Of a DNA stretch of 64,000 nt, positions 32,421 to 44,814 are shown in pieces. Position numbers and translations under genes: made by a program. The stretch covers positions 21,080,001 to 21,144,000 of the forward strand of contig CM075103.1 in NCBI GenBank assembly GCA_037576195.1, given 5' to 3'. This DNA comes from Phytoseiulus persimilis. Lineage: Eukaryota; Arthropoda; Arachnida; Mesostigmata; Phytoseiidae. Position 1 is the stretch's first letter. Each line of letters opens with the position of its first letter. The notes below the pieces were generated by a model. That model searched no databases, was not told where the DNA came from, and saw only the letters and a list, made by a program, of their open reading frames with translations.

Positions 32421-32887
32421 CCGGTATCGTCAACAGATGTAACAAAACGCGCCGGCCAAGTGCTCGACTTACATTTCGCGAGACGAAGCCATCACTGGCG
32501 CTACTTCCAACCTCGAACACGGAACCAAACGAACCAGCGAAAACGAGCTCTGTAGACTGCGAATCGAATCTTCCCGCTGTTTCCACACGTGGTGCCGGTT
32601 CACAGGGGGTCGGCCATTGTCTCGAAAAACATGGCCGTTCTGCCGTCAGCTTGGTGGGGGAGAGGAGGAAAACAGTGGAGAGCGAGCGGTTGGTATCGTT
32701 GAGGGCTCTTTGGGAAAACTTGAGAACTTTTCACCATCGCCATGTTACTCGCACAATGGTGGACGTCCACCGCAGTGACTCTGACAGCTCACAGTCAGCT
32801 CAACAAAGTCATTACCCCGCAGTTGAGTGGCCCGGGAGTTCCGTTACCTCTGTGCTCCGCCTCAAGATGAGCCTTGAGTGGATGTTG
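32421..32887. other. no gene recognised
   Basis: Only frames without recognisable content. The segment at about 32590-32660 (GTCGGCCATTGTCTCGAAAA) is weakly like 38220-38260. Confidence 0.35.
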
Positions 32888-32896
32888 GTTATGTTT

Positions 32897-33160
32897 GATT
32901 TTTTTTTTTTTTAGCCAGTCCTCTGAAGTGTCCTGGGATCACCTTTCGGTATTGCTTCAGTAACACTCCCTATCGCCTCGCAAATCCCATTGCGGGCGGT
33001 GGGCTTGGGTCTTAAGATGGTTCAGATTTGATTCTGATACAAATTAAATCCTCTTTTTACCACATAAGAATTTTTTTTGTCGGCCGGCGATCGAACCCGC
33101 GATTGCTAGCTTAGCGTGGCACTTGAGGCGTTGGTTTATGCCACACGGCCAACGAGCCGA
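32897..33160 (-). mobile_element. tRNA-derived SINE, complete copy with T/A-rich tail
   Basis: Same family as 14101-14373 in reverse orientation, with a B box (GAACCC reversed) near 33092. The flanks GTTATGTTT (32888-32896) and GTTATGTTG (33161-33169) form a target-site duplication with one mismatch. Confidence 0.85.
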
Positions 33161-33549
33161 GTTATGTTGTAGTTAACCAGTTGAGGGCCACCAGCGCTCC
33201 TATATCACCAGAAATTCTTTCAGAACGTCCCCCAAGGGAATGGTCGGAGGGTTGCCCACACTCCGTGATGCCAGTCAGGAGACGCATTTCTGAGGGCGAT
33301 ACATTTCCATGCAATCTTATTGAGAGCGTCAAACTTTACTCATTTGCTTTTATTCCTACACTGTAGGTGAAGGAACTATCCTACGGCTTTGACACGGTGA
33401 AGAAAGGGCGCTGATACCGCTCTCTTTCTCTGTTTGGTGAAGGCCCTAACGGTCACTTTATATTGATCTACCGAACTGTTACCCGTCACAAGGAGAGAAT
33501 GAATGGGGTTTCGTCGTTTTGTACTCGGCTTCGACGGTTGCATTCAGTC

Positions 33550-33817
33550 TTCTTTGTTTTCCGGCTGAACCTCTCAGCCAGCCCTCAGAAGTGTCCCGGG
33601 ATCACCTTTCGGTATTGCTCCAGTAACACTCCCTATCGCCTCGCAAATCCCATTGCGGGCGGTGGGCTTGGGTCTTAAGATGGTTCAGATTTAATTCTGA
33701 TTCAATTAAATCCTCTTCTAACCACATAAGAAATTTTTGTTGTCGGCCGGGGTCGGCTGCTAGCTTAGCGTGGCACCCAAGGCGTTGGTTTATGCCACAC
33801 GGCCAACGAGCCGACTT
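33550..33817 (-). mobile_element. tRNA-derived SINE, complete copy with internal deletion
   Basis: Reverse orientation. The B box region is partly deleted (GGCCGGGGTCGGCTGCTAGC). The duplication GGTTGCATTCAGTC (33536-33549) and GGTTGCATTCGGTC (33818-33831) flanks it with one mismatch. It lies 390 bp from the previous copy in the same orientation. Confidence 0.88.
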
Positions 33818-33831
33818 GGTTGCATTCGGTC

Positions 33832-34985
33832 AGGAATTTTCGCTGCGTGGCAGCTGTTGCGCTGCCGATCAGCGCTGAGAGCCAAAATCTCCCGGCGCTC
33901 AAAGTTGCAGTCGCATGAATCTTCCTCGATCTCCGGTCTGACTGGGTATGTTCCCTCAACGTACCCGATCGGGTCCCCGCTCCCGCCCTGAGCTTTCGAT
34001 CAAACATTCAGTTCCCCACATACTGCAAGACTAAAAGTCTTTCTGGCCATCAGCGAGCGCCGGCCTGTGATGCTGCCTCTGAATTAATGTTGCTCGTGTG
34101 CTGGATCGGCATCTAACGATAATTTCTGCCAAACATCGGAACAAATATTCCAAGAGAACTCTCCGCATTGGTCTCATATCTAGGGGGAGCAGGTCGGAGC
34201 TCGACGACAGCATTGTGAACGATCTTCCGCAATCAGATGTCTACGACGATGATGGAAAGCCTTCAGGAACCAGAGCGAAACTAGGAATCAGATATTCGAG
34301 ACCCTGCCTTGATCTTGGAGTTCGAGAACCTCGTTCTCAACCATGATCTCGAAGAGCTTGATTTGGGAGGAGGGAAAAGAACTCCTCTGGCTGAGACTCC
34401 CATATATTCTATTTTCCGGGAACGCTTCCGTGTGGTTTCCATGGTCTACAGAAAGGATGCTCGACTTGAGGCGACCAAAGCGCGCCGACACGGGGAGGGA
34501 TTTCGATCCTGCGGCGGACTGAGGGAAACGTCGCGGCGGCGAACCGCGCGTGGATTCAAAGCTTCCACGGTGGCGAACGTCGGAATAGAGAAGAAATTCT
34601 CTGAAACTGCGTCATAATTGTTCTCCGTGGTCCGGTTCTCTTTCAACTTTTCAAGATGTTGCTCAAAGAGCTCATTCAAGCTCTGAAGACTGAAACCGAG
34701 GCATTCTATTTCCTGCATTCTCGTAACCTGATTCCTACTGTTAGACTCTGTGACAAGAAGCATCGAATGCAACGTGTAGGAAGTACCGAATCTTGGATCT
34801 GAGAACTTCAATTTTCTCACGTTTGTAGCTCAGGGCAACCTTGATCGTTGTGCGGAAGAGAGTTCGCGCGCCCTCAAGAGCTAAGGAGCTCCCCCGACTT
34901 CTCATATTGAACTCGGCACGTGCCTCTGTTTATTCGGGTCTATGCCATTTGATCTAAAGTAAACAACAACGCAGACGACGGATAA
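33832..34985. other. no gene recognised
   Basis: The longest frame is 34446-34820 on the minus strand (124 codons). It has a charged helical stretch (LNELFEQHLEKLKENR) but no family I know, so I do not call it. A segment at about 34905-34965 recurs inverted near 37645-37695. Confidence 0.35.
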
Positions 34986-34987
34986 GA

Positions 34988-37150
34988 GGGAGATATAGAG
35001 GGTATAGGAAATCTGTACCCAATCGAGTCAGATGGATGCATTTTTAAAGGGACCTCCGACCGCTGAGCTGGCGGCGCGTTCGCTGCTCCGTGTTTACATC
35101 CGCGAGATCGTGCTCACATCTGTGGCGGAGAATTGAGAACACGGAGAAGCAGGCGCAAAAAAACCTCTGAGAAAGCGACTGAACTGAGCAGAGATTATCG
35201 AACTCTGAGTTAATCGTGCTGACTGACATGAAGTATCGTAGTCACCAAGCACTGAACGACTAGCGGATGACTCGAATGGAGACTACGAATGTCAGATCGA
35301 AGGAGATCCATGTACTCATATCAATATGATACGGCGTAATCATCAATACGTTTCGGATGAGCTGAGGAAGTGTGTGCAGAGAATATGAACCACAGTTCTC
35401 GGATCGCGAGGGTATGGGCGGGCCATGTGATACTCTAGAAGCAGTGGCGGATTCAACGGGTGGCGAAAGGGAAAATGCTTCTGTCTACTAGTCGGAGCAC
35501 CCCTCCTGGAAGGAGAGATGAGTTAGGGGACCTATGGTCTCGAAAGGCGACCTGGAACTCTATTGCCCGTGACCCACGGTCCCTCCAATCTCCAGCTAGC
35601 TGAATATGTCTCACCGGTGCCTCCAAGCGGTCTGGAGACGGAAGAATTATAATGAAGGCCAAAAAGTGGAGCCTTTCAAATGAGCCTCCTGAACAGTGGC
35701 GGATTCGAGGAAAGAAGCCCGGTCAGCAATTTTTTCGAGAGGGGGGGGGGGGGGCACCTCTGTGATGCTCGACGAATGATATTGGAATGGAGAGTCAGCC
35801 ATGAATATTCAGTGGATTTCACGCAAATTTCATTTCGAGAGCCGCGCTCCTGGGTTTAGCTATTGTATCTGAAGCCGTGCCTGGCTTTCTGCCCGGCAAA
35901 TGTTTCAATCGCATTGTCCAAATTCAAGGAGTTGGCAACCTGTCGCTTCATATAGAGTATACGGAAATTGTTGAGCGTGGTATCCGCTGAGGTGGCCCCA
36001 CGATATTCCCTCACAATTCTCAAAAAGCTCATGACGTGCTCCGCGCTCGCCGGCCCCACGGACAGGGTCTGGAATGGACGGCACAAGCTGTCACAGGACC
36101 ATTATGTTGTTGTTATGCACAAAGTCCAGGTAGCTGAGCGGCATATCCTTCCAGAAATCACTGTGGTCGTGCTCGAGGTACATCTCTTTGAAACTGATCA
36201 ACTCATAGTTCAAATCTGTCGCGAAAAACTCGGGAGGGATACGTTCTCATCAACACTACCACGCTGCGTTGCGGCTAACTCTATGTTACTCAACGTCTCG
36301 GGCACCAAGAGCCCGAACACGAAATCTATTTCTCGGGAACCCTTTTCGCGCACTTCCAGTGCTTGACTGTCTTTTTCAGCGACAAATTCTGCATTCCCCC
36401 CCCCCCTCTCCCTGGTAATACTCGAGTATGACACTCGACAGAAAACCCAGGTCTGGTTTTGCACCATAAACGCAAGTCTCGCTGGCTGCCTCGCAGAGTA
36501 GAGAACAGATTCAGGTGAAATAAATTTTCACTCCTTCCAATCAGCTGGAGACTGGAGGGACCGTGGCTCACGGGCAATAGAGTTTCAGGTCGCCTTTCGA
36601 GACCATAGGTCCCCTAACTCATCTCTCCTTCCAGGAGGGGTGCCCCGACTAGTAGACAGAAGCATTTTCCCTTTCGCCACCCGTTGAATCCGCCACTGCT
36701 TCTAGAGTATCACATGGCCCGCCCATACCCTCGCGATCCGAGAACTGTGGTTCATATTCTCTGCACACACTTCCTCAGCTCATCCGAAACGTATTGATGA
36801 TTAGGCCGTATCGTATTGATATGAGTACATGGATCTCCTTCGATCTGACATTCGTAGTCTCTATTCGAGTCATCCGCTAGTCGTTCAGTGCTTGGTGACT
36901 ACGATACTTCATGTCAGTCAGCACGATTAACTCAGAGTTCGATAATTTCTGCTCAGTTCAGTCGCTTTCTCAGAGGTTTTTTTGCGCCTGCTTCTCCGTG
37001 TTCTCAATTCTCCGCCACAGATGTGAGCACGATCTCGCGGATGTAAACACGGAGCAGCGAACGCGCCGCCAGCTCAGCGGTCGGAGGTCTCTTTAAAAAT
37101 GCATCCATCCGACTCGATTGGGTACAGATTTCCTATACCCAGATATAGAT
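34988..37150. mobile_element. element with ~615-bp terminal inverted repeats
   Basis: The left arm, 34988-35605, and the right arm, about 36535-37150, are near-identical inverted copies. For example, GTATAGGAAATCTGTACCCA at the left end matches the reversed right end, and both arms encode the same 61-codon shadow frame. The 0.9 kb centre holds a possible transposase remnant. Similarity of 34905-34965 to the reverse of 37645-37695 suggests that the original element was longer and was split on the right. The high arm identity indicates recent insertion or gene conversion. Confidence 0.85.
35856..36470 (-). pseudogene. possible transposase C-terminal remnant inside inverted-repeat element
   Basis: Two minus-strand frames read EIDFVFGLLVPETLSNIEL (36467-36210) and AEHVMSFLRIVREYRGATSA (36086-35856, near its start), the latter followed by FRILYMKRQ. 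The second block vaguely resembles the C-terminal region of P-element/THAP9-like transposases (LE-x-F-F-x-x-I/V-R, then FRxxY/L). The evidence is short and the frames are disconnected. Confidence 0.25.
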
Positions 37151-37975
37151 AGATAGAGGTTGGTTGGCCGCTGAGTGGGAGGCTGAGAGGGCCGCCAAAT
37201 TCAAAAGCTTGAGGGTGCTTCGAAGATCATGCTATTTCCGCCTTGATCCATGGCGTAAATTCAATTTTGTGGAAGTTTCTGCGTCGCGTTCTTGGAACCT
37301 GTCCGAACTTGTCAACTCCGTCGACCCTCTCCCGGACCTGGGAGTTCTCTGAGCAAACCCGCTGGTGATTATTAGTTTCTGATCTTCTGTTACTTCCTCG
37401 AGGAAAAAACCCCTGGCTGTTCTTTTGCAACACAACAGCGCAACTTCATTCGGTCCGCTCGGCATGGGATGTAATCGAAAAGATTTAGACCAAGAAGTCT
37501 TCCCGTAAGGTCATGCACCTTCGAAACTTCCTTGAGCCCCACTCTCTGAGCTGCGCAGCACCCTGACGATTTCGACTGTGGCGGGCTTTCTTAGTCTCCG
37601 TTGGCTACCGACCGCTCTCCCTTTCCTGCGGATTCGGCTGCTCCCTCGTTGTTTACATTAGATCAAATGGCGGTGCTCCGTTTATTCTGAGCCTTTCCTC
37701 TCTCCACCTCCTCTCCGCCTGCGCTGGCTCGCTACCTATGCTCTGTGAAGGGTTGGAAACGTAGATCGCTGATAGTGGAGTGCTCAGGATTCCAATGGGC
37801 TGTTGAGGGGAGGAAAATGTTCCGAACAGGAAACACGATTTTTCACTGCTGTGCCGCAAGGGCTTCACACACACATGTTATTTTTCTTTCCGCGCAACGA
37901 GGAGACAAATTTCCCGGTGGCGCGATTATTCGAATATGTCGGGAGTATGGAATCTTAAGATTATTGACATGCTCT
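37151..37975. other. no gene recognised
   Basis: No coding sequence is identified. GCCGCCAAATTCAA..GGGTGC at 37192-37220 recurs in similar form at 40998-41040. Confidence 0.35.
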
Positions 37976-37980
37976 ATACC

Positions 37981-38067
37981 CTAGTCTGTTTGGCTCCCGC
38001 ATTCGATGGAGCTGGCTTGAAAAGCGCCGTTTTGGCGATTTATTTTTACGGTAGCCAAACAGACTAG
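37981..38067. mobile_element. 87-bp palindromic MITE
   Basis: Perfect 15-bp terminal inverted repeats (CTAGTCTGTTTGGCT and its reverse complement) enclose 57 bp. TACC stands directly on both sides (37977-37980 and 38068-38071) as a probable 4-bp target-site duplication. Confidence 0.75.
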
Positions 38068-38159
38068 TACCGGATGCTAGTTCCGCTCTTGTAATCTACC
38101 CCAGTCTGGGCTCACGAGAATACATCGCTGCGCGAAGGAAGCTGGTCACTCAAGAGCCC

Positions 38160-38530
38160 TCAACATATCAAACCGCCCGCCGATCGGCGGTCAGCTTTCT
38201 CCCTCTCCCTGGCTGATCTGACTGCTGGGCGGCCATGTTTTTCCGAGACAATGTTCGAGAAATTCTCGGTGTTCCCCGATAAAACATGGCTTTTGATCTT
38301 TTCTAGCTCAGAGACCGTGGTTCCACACAGCACGAACTCATTTGCCAAAGATAGTTCTGTCATACGTATAGCTTCGAATTTACCGGACATATTCTCGCCG
38401 AAAACCGGACAACCATCGGACGAACATCCCAGGCAAAACCGGACACAAAGCGAGAGAACTCGGAAACTGGGGGAAAACATTCTGAACTCGCGACTCTGCT
38501 CAATTTCGTTCGTTTTATTCGTCTTAGAGT
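38160..38530. repeat. GGACA-motif repeat, related to 15.2 kb
   Basis: CCGGACATATTCTCGCCGAA, AACCGGACAACCATCGGACG and CATCCCAGGCAAAACCGGAC parallel the 35-bp unit at 15291-15366 and the CCGGACA motifs at 51955-52012. Both this copy and the 15.2 kb copy end next to a stretch resembling a DNA-transposon end. Confidence 0.45.
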
Positions 38531-39446
38531 AGGTTTGGGTTGAACTTGATCGAGTGATAACGTTTAAGACTGATCTCGCTCAACCCATGGCGCCGATCCG
38601 ACAGTGAATTTTTTAGACATCGAAAAGGTCCGACATCGGCCTCAGATAGAATAGAGAATTGATGGACCTCTGAGTCTCTCCCCGCAACTCCGTGGAGATT
38701 TTTTCAGGTCGGGATTTCTACCAAGAGTTCCGTCTGGCCGAGCTGCAAAGCGTCCGTTCAAACGGGACATCACGGAACGCAGGATTTCGAGCTGTCCCTG
38801 AATTGAATGGGAGTTGGACTCGAGCTCGAGTTTAGCTCTCGGAAGACTGTCGAATCGAGAGATTAGGTCGAGTTCTTTCGCCACATCGGGGTCGTCGACT
38901 AGCGCTGCCATATGTACTGTCTTCAGCCTTCGCCTCGAGCTTGGAGACGAGCAGTTTCACTTTATCGAATTTTTTATGGTGATTCAGATCCGTGTTAAGA
39001 AACGTGCTTCACCGCGTGATCACGGGCGTTGGCTTCGTCCCCGAGTAACGATTAGTACCGATTCTGCCTCGGTTTGTGATAGCACAGATCGCAATCTCAA
39101 ATTCGGCTCGGGATTTCGGCAGCGTCGGTCTCACAGTCGCACGATGACGGTGCAGAATGCTTCGGGCAGCAGGCAAGCTCGGAATCGCAACTCCAAGTTG
39201 CTCGTCCGCAAACTCGGTATGCGGGCTCGACACCGTTGCGGGTAGAACTTTCTTGTAGGCTTGTTTCACACCCTTCTCAGGTCTTTCGAGGACAGCCTCC
39301 TTCATTCCCGCGCGTGCCGTGAGTTTGATGCTGCGATCGTCCTCCGCCTCCTGATTATGTTCTCGATCCTGTCTGAGCAGCCTGAGTCGAGGTTCCTTCA
39401 GAGGACAATGAAGATTGCATCAGCTAACAAGCAACGAAGGCGCGCG
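38531..39446. other. no gene recognised
   Basis: A minus-strand frame 38911-38642 (89 codons, MAALVDDPDVAKELDLISRF..) looks helical and charged but has no recognisable family. Confidence 0.35.
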
Positions 39447-39650
39447 TTACTGTGAATGACGGCAGCAAGATAGACGGAGAAGTTGTCCTACTTTCGTGAT
39501 GATTGCTCTGGCCGGATAGTGCCCTTGTCTTTTATGAGTACAACGGCAATACATTCTGCCGTTATGCAAGTTCTCCACTTCGTATAAGAACCCATTGACG
39601 CGGTACAATGGTTTGTCTTTGGATGAGAGCACAACTTTCACCTCCATGGT
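39447..39650 (-). pseudogene. FLYWCH-like zinc finger ORF end
   Basis: The end of a 188-codon frame reads from an internal Met at about 39648: VVLSSKDKPLYRVNGFLYEV, then MYCRCTHKRQGHYPARAIIT. This has the order of a FLYWCH domain (K-x-x-L-x-x-x-G-F/Y, W/Y-x-C, then C/Y-x-A-R). The W of W-x-C is Y and the usual Cys before A-R is Tyr-Pro. FLYWCH domains often accompany MULE transposases in arthropods, but no transposase follows. The remainder of the frame (up to 40013) looks like random reading. Confidence 0.45.
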
Positions 39651-40013
39651 AAAATTCTCAGCGATCCGCAAACTCACACAGACCAGGAATTCGTTCGAAC
39701 ACAAAATTGAACACCAGCAATGCCTGGTCGCTATGAGGAGCCGGAGGCTAAACGGAACAAGGTAGATGAGGAAGCTCTTTTCGTAGGTTAAGTCAGTCAG
39801 CGGGCGGCCACAACGAAAGTGCTCGACCAACGAAAGTTGAACATCAGCAAGGACACTCAGATGTGTGTGTAAGTGCAGCACGGTCCTTGCGGCTTTCCAT
39901 ATGTGCAAAATGGCTTCGGAAAAATATTCCGCAGCCGAGATGCCCCGAGAGAAAAATTCCGCGATGATGCCGGGCCCATCGATATGAGATCGGATCCTTC
40001 CGAGAGTCATCAT

Positions 40014-43000
40014 TGTTCGTCAGAGCCTGCAGTTCGTATTCTTGAAACTTCTGCAGAGATCTCCTTCAGAGTTGGTCCTCCAATTCTGAATTCCCATCCT
40101 TGAATTCCTTGAACCACGAAGCACTGAGCTTGGCGAATGTTCGCCGCTAAGGGGATTGGTATATGTTTTTGAAACCCGATCGTTGGTGGCTCAAGCCCAT
40201 AAGCGACTCCGGAACAAAGTCGAGACTGCGACACGTTCTCCTCAACCATGGACTCACTCAAAGATTCTATGATGTAATATGATCCGGGTACAAGAACTTG
40301 CCGAGCTTCTGCGAGCGTTTGGTGTGCCTCTGTCGCATTATTTTCGGAGGTTAACAAGGAGCTGAACCTCCCGCGAAGTGCGCACTTTTTGATACAAGGG
40401 TCGACGTGTTCAGCGGTTTACGAAATCCCAAGAAGGTTCCAAAGTTCTCGCTTGCTGACGAGAACAGCGCGCACGTGGGCCGAACAACACAGTCGCGTCA
40501 ACAATGCCATCGCCCACTCTGCTGCGCGCGCTTTCAGGGGAAACCGGCAACATACCGCAGGATCAAGTAGATCCTCGCGAGTTTCGGTCGTGGGTTTCCT
40601 TGATTCTCAAGCCATATTTTTCGCACGTGACATCCGAGGCTGGAGATTCGTAGAAATATACTGCGCTGTACTTAACTGCACGAACACGACCTTGTATAAT
40701 CGTCAGGGTTCAACCCTTCTCAAGTTAGAGGAGTGGATATATCTTTCAGTCAATTTCTACACTCCGAGGGATCCGTCGTGACTCCAGAGTCTAGAGCGTG
40801 AGGATTTGGCTGTGAGAGAGGGTAGTTTGGATTTGGGTAACTGGGAGTGGACTTGCGCAGCTAGTCGAAGTGCTCCCGGTTTGACGGACACAATACCAAA
40901 CGAGCTACAAAACTCGAGCTTCCGTCCCCTGGGTGGCGCGATGAACGTCAGATGTTCCGAACTCTGTTTTGGATGAATGCATTCGGGCGGTCGACGGTGG
41001 GTCCAAGAGGCGCGCCAAATTCAATATCTCTAGGGTGCCGATCAGCGACCGTTTGAATGACTATTTGGGCCGTCTGCCTTTCGTACGGCGGCGGAGTGAA
41101 AAAGTTTGAGCGACGACGGCAGCAGCGGCACTGTGTTAGGAGGGACTGAGTTCGGCAAAAGTAGAATCCGCTCCCTTGAAGGCGTGAAGTTTGCCATCAC
41201 GAAGGCAGCTGGTGAAGTTGTGAAGAACCGTAGGACGGGTTGAAAGCACGCGTACCCATTTTCGCTGTTCATGCGGGTCACTGACAAGGAATGACTATCA
41301 GTGGATTCTCTGACGAGCAACATTCCTCCAAATGATGGATGGTGAAAGGTTCCATCAAAACTTCTCATTGGCATCGATTAAACCGAAGACGATTTTGAGG
41401 GACTGACAGTGTTCCGCCGCACCTTAATGCGACACTTTTGATGCATTTCGAGGATACTGTTCAGTAATCGTCTGTGTCGCCTCAGTCCAATCAGCACTCT
41501 ATAACGCGGCGCCGGGATTGCTTTTTTCTTCGCAAGAATATGTTGCGAAAGCCGCATTGGGCGTTCAGAAAGGCAATGAGAACTCTCGCTGAACCTTCGC
41601 ACGGAGTCATGACGCTGTGTTAAGGTGTAGATTATTAATTAACATGATGATCGACGAACGATTTGCTACGCTATCCCATGGCTTCCCCACCTCATCCCGT
41701 CTCTAAATTTATCTGGAATTTGAGTTTCTGAATCACTCAACGTGCTCTCAGCCTTCGCCAAAGCCATTTGGTAGGATCTCTGACCGGAGGACTTCGTACA
41801 CACGATATGCCATGTTCCCTACAGAACGCTCGTAGGATATTATCCCTGTTCCGGAAGGAAGGAGTTGGCACAAGCGGCATCCCGATGCTTTTCATATTCT
41901 CCGAGGTGGCGCGCTCCATGTTCGGATTTTCAGAGGATGTTGAAAGAGGAAAAGTGTTCCTGATATGGGATGCGTATGTCCCTTACGTGGGAAACCCCAG
42001 GATTTGGTATCATACGACGATGAAAATCTCGAAAACTTCCACTGAACGCAGAATCGGATATTGAATCGCTAGACGTCTTAGGTCGCTCTTCCTGACTGAA
42101 CTAAAGGTGACCCTCTCGACTAACGTGGAGAACCTTGTCGAGGCCTCGTGCGGGCCCGACCCTTTCACGGCCAGTGCTCGGTCGCCCGGCGGCTCCGACC
42201 TGCAGAGAAGAAAATAGGGGGTTTTAAACTACCTATTCCACTACAATGTTCATCTGACCCTGATGACAAAGCACGGGGAACATGTTTTACTAGATCGATA
42301 CTACTTGACCAGCGGCAGCCACGACGGGCTTGTTGATGATGACAAAGACGATGACCCTGGGCCTGGAAGACTCACCTCTCCAGCGGTCCTCAACCATCGA
42401 GTCGCCGCTGAGGCCGAGGAGGCTTCCGAGTCGACTTCCTTGCATCCGTGGTCCTACGGGACACTCTATCTCGCGCGCCGAGGGCTGGGGTGCGCCACCG
42501 GAACGTAGCAGCATCACATGATACAGGTCGTTTCTTTCTCAGACGAAGCTCGCAGCGAACTTTACTCTGCACCAATTCGGCACGCCGTTCATCCTATCTC
42601 TGTAGGGCAAAATCTACCGATTTTCTCATTCTCGTCACTCGGATCAACCATTTACGAGACCCTAACCATTGACTGAAGACATCGAAAACTCCCGGATTTT
42701 CATCTTAGTTGAGAGAAATCATCACTTCTTTGTGAGAGGAGGAAGTGGGGCACATTCTGGGACACATGGATCATGATTCGCAGGTCGAATTGCAAAGAAA
42801 AGGTCATGTTTCACATCTTCCTCAACTCTTAAGTAATTACCCTCGAACTGTCTCGAACCATGGTCGACTCTCCAGGAACGCTACATCAGACTTTCTGAAT
42901 GCACATGCCGTTTCGATGGAGAATGAACGGTTGTTGAGCTTAGATTCTACCGTTCACCGAGTCCTTGGCGTCTTCAAACATTTTGCTGAGCATATCGATG

Positions 43001-43940
43001 GTTTCCTGAACGTTCGAGCTGATAACCTTGACAGAATCGCTCCTTGACCTCCATCTACTATCTGGTTCAAAGCAACCTTGAACGGCTCACCAGAGTTTTT
43101 GACGCCTTCTTGCTCGGAAATCCTGTCAATGACTGAACAGTTGAGCCATGCGCCCCAGTAGCTGTGAGCACCACCGGATGAATTAAAAGGCACAGTTTGT
43201 TTCTTCCCTCTCGATCGGATCTCGTACGGGCGTATACGGAACGAAAATTTCATGACGTTGATGGGTAATTAGGAGAAGCTCTGTACCTCATTCACTATGC
43301 ACAAGTATCTGAACTGGACACTGTCGGAATAAGGACGAAAGTCCACGACGAACGTGGAAGCCCTATAGTCCTATCCATGGAGTCGGAAGCGAGAGTCAGG
43401 AGTCAGAGTCTAGTAGTCGCCAATGGGAACAAAACAGCAGGACGAACGCATTAAAATGAATGCTTGACTGCTCAATTCGGTTCATTCAACGTGTCGTTGT
43501 GGACCTTATGTTCCAGTCGCAACCAATCCTTCATTCGTCCTCAACGACGAAGCCGGAAGACGACACGAATCGATCGTTCCCAGGATCACCGGAGAAGCTC
43601 ATATTTTGTGATGAGGCGGAGCAGTCTCCTTACGCTGGCCTGACCCACCACGTTATATCACATTCTGGAAGAAAATATACATCTCTCAGGGTCGGCCTCA
43701 GTCGTGGTCGAGTCGTAACTCAACAGTTCCAAAGAACGAAACCGAAGCTGATCACCGAATGTCGTCATCTTCACTCGCATAAGAAGCCATTTCATACCCC
43801 ATTCCCATGGCTACCAGTTTATAGCCCCCAGAAGCACGGTTTCAGTGCAGCACCCTGCTCATGTTTACATCGACCCAGACCTCGTCGACCGCCCGGATGC
43901 ATCCATCCGTGAGATAGTCCGGAACACTTGACGCACATCC
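40014..43940. other. long stretch without recognisable genes
   Basis: I examined both strands. Frames such as 40389-40781 (+), 40357-40010 (-), 41374-41042 (-), 41768-42064 (+) and 43460-43912 (+) show no domain, no repeat pattern and no credible splice structure that I can defend. This is the least repeated part of the window. Confidence 0.4.
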
Positions 43941-43947
43941 TGGGTGG

Positions 43948-44812
43948 CGACAGGCGGGTATAGGAACTTTGCCCGCAGTGTTTACTAGATGAACGCATTT
44001 TCAGAGAGAGCGGCCTCCGCCAGCTTGGCGGTCTGCTACTGGCACGGTGAGAGCTGTTGCTGGGAGACCGCGACGACAGCGGGGCGAATCACAATTGAGA
44101 ATCCGTGTACAAGGGATGAGGGTTGATAATGAGGAGGTTCGGCTCTAGGTCTCAGAGGGAGAAGATGATTAGGGCTCGGTAGGCAGTGTATGACACGCAT
44201 TTTCGAATTCCGGGAGAGTTCATCCAGGACACTTTCCGTCCAGGAAGCGAACGTTTCCGAGGGAGACGCGAAAAACCGACCGAGTCACTACTCTGCACAT
44301 GGCGCATCCGCTTCAGTGCCGAGGAGGCCTCACGGCCACGGAGTTCTTCGGTCTTCAACCGCCGAAGACCAGAGGTTCCGGGGAGTTTCATCCCACTGTG
44401 TCCTGTCCGAGATGAGAATCACTCAATGCGTCTCGCTGTGGACTTCTTCTCCTTGTATTGAGCCTGGCTCAATGTTCTGCCGTTCACCTTGCGTATCGAC
44501 TCCTCGCCATCTGAACTGACATTGTTGACGATGGATCATGTGTAAACCATGGAATCTTTGGAAATTTCATCATTCCCCGGCGAACCATACCAGCTCTACT
44601 CGCTGTTCCGCGCCTGGATCTTGCTTGAAATGCTCGGTAGCCCCGCTAGACTCCCCGCTGTCGTCGCGGTCTCCCAGCAACAGCCCTCATCGTGCCAGTA
44701 GCAGACCGTCAAGCTGGCGGAGACCGCTCTCTCAGAAAATGCGTCCATGTAGTAAACACTGCGGGCAAAGTTCCTACGCCCGCGACAGGCGGGCAGGGGG
44801 GGGGGGGGGGGT
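43948..44812. mobile_element. fold-back element with ~140-bp inverted ends
   Basis: The left arm (about 43948-44090, GACAGGCGGGTATAGGAACT through GCGACGACAGCGGGG) is repeated inverted at about 44652-44795. The middle 560 bp has no coding content. A run of 16 G (44796-44811) lies at the right end. Confidence 0.8.
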
Positions 44813-44814
44813 TA

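Noticed and set aside
35044..37096. Two identical 61-codon ORFs (35044-35229 and 36911-37096)
   Set aside because: They are the same frame in the two arms of an inverted repeat, without domain or conserved context.
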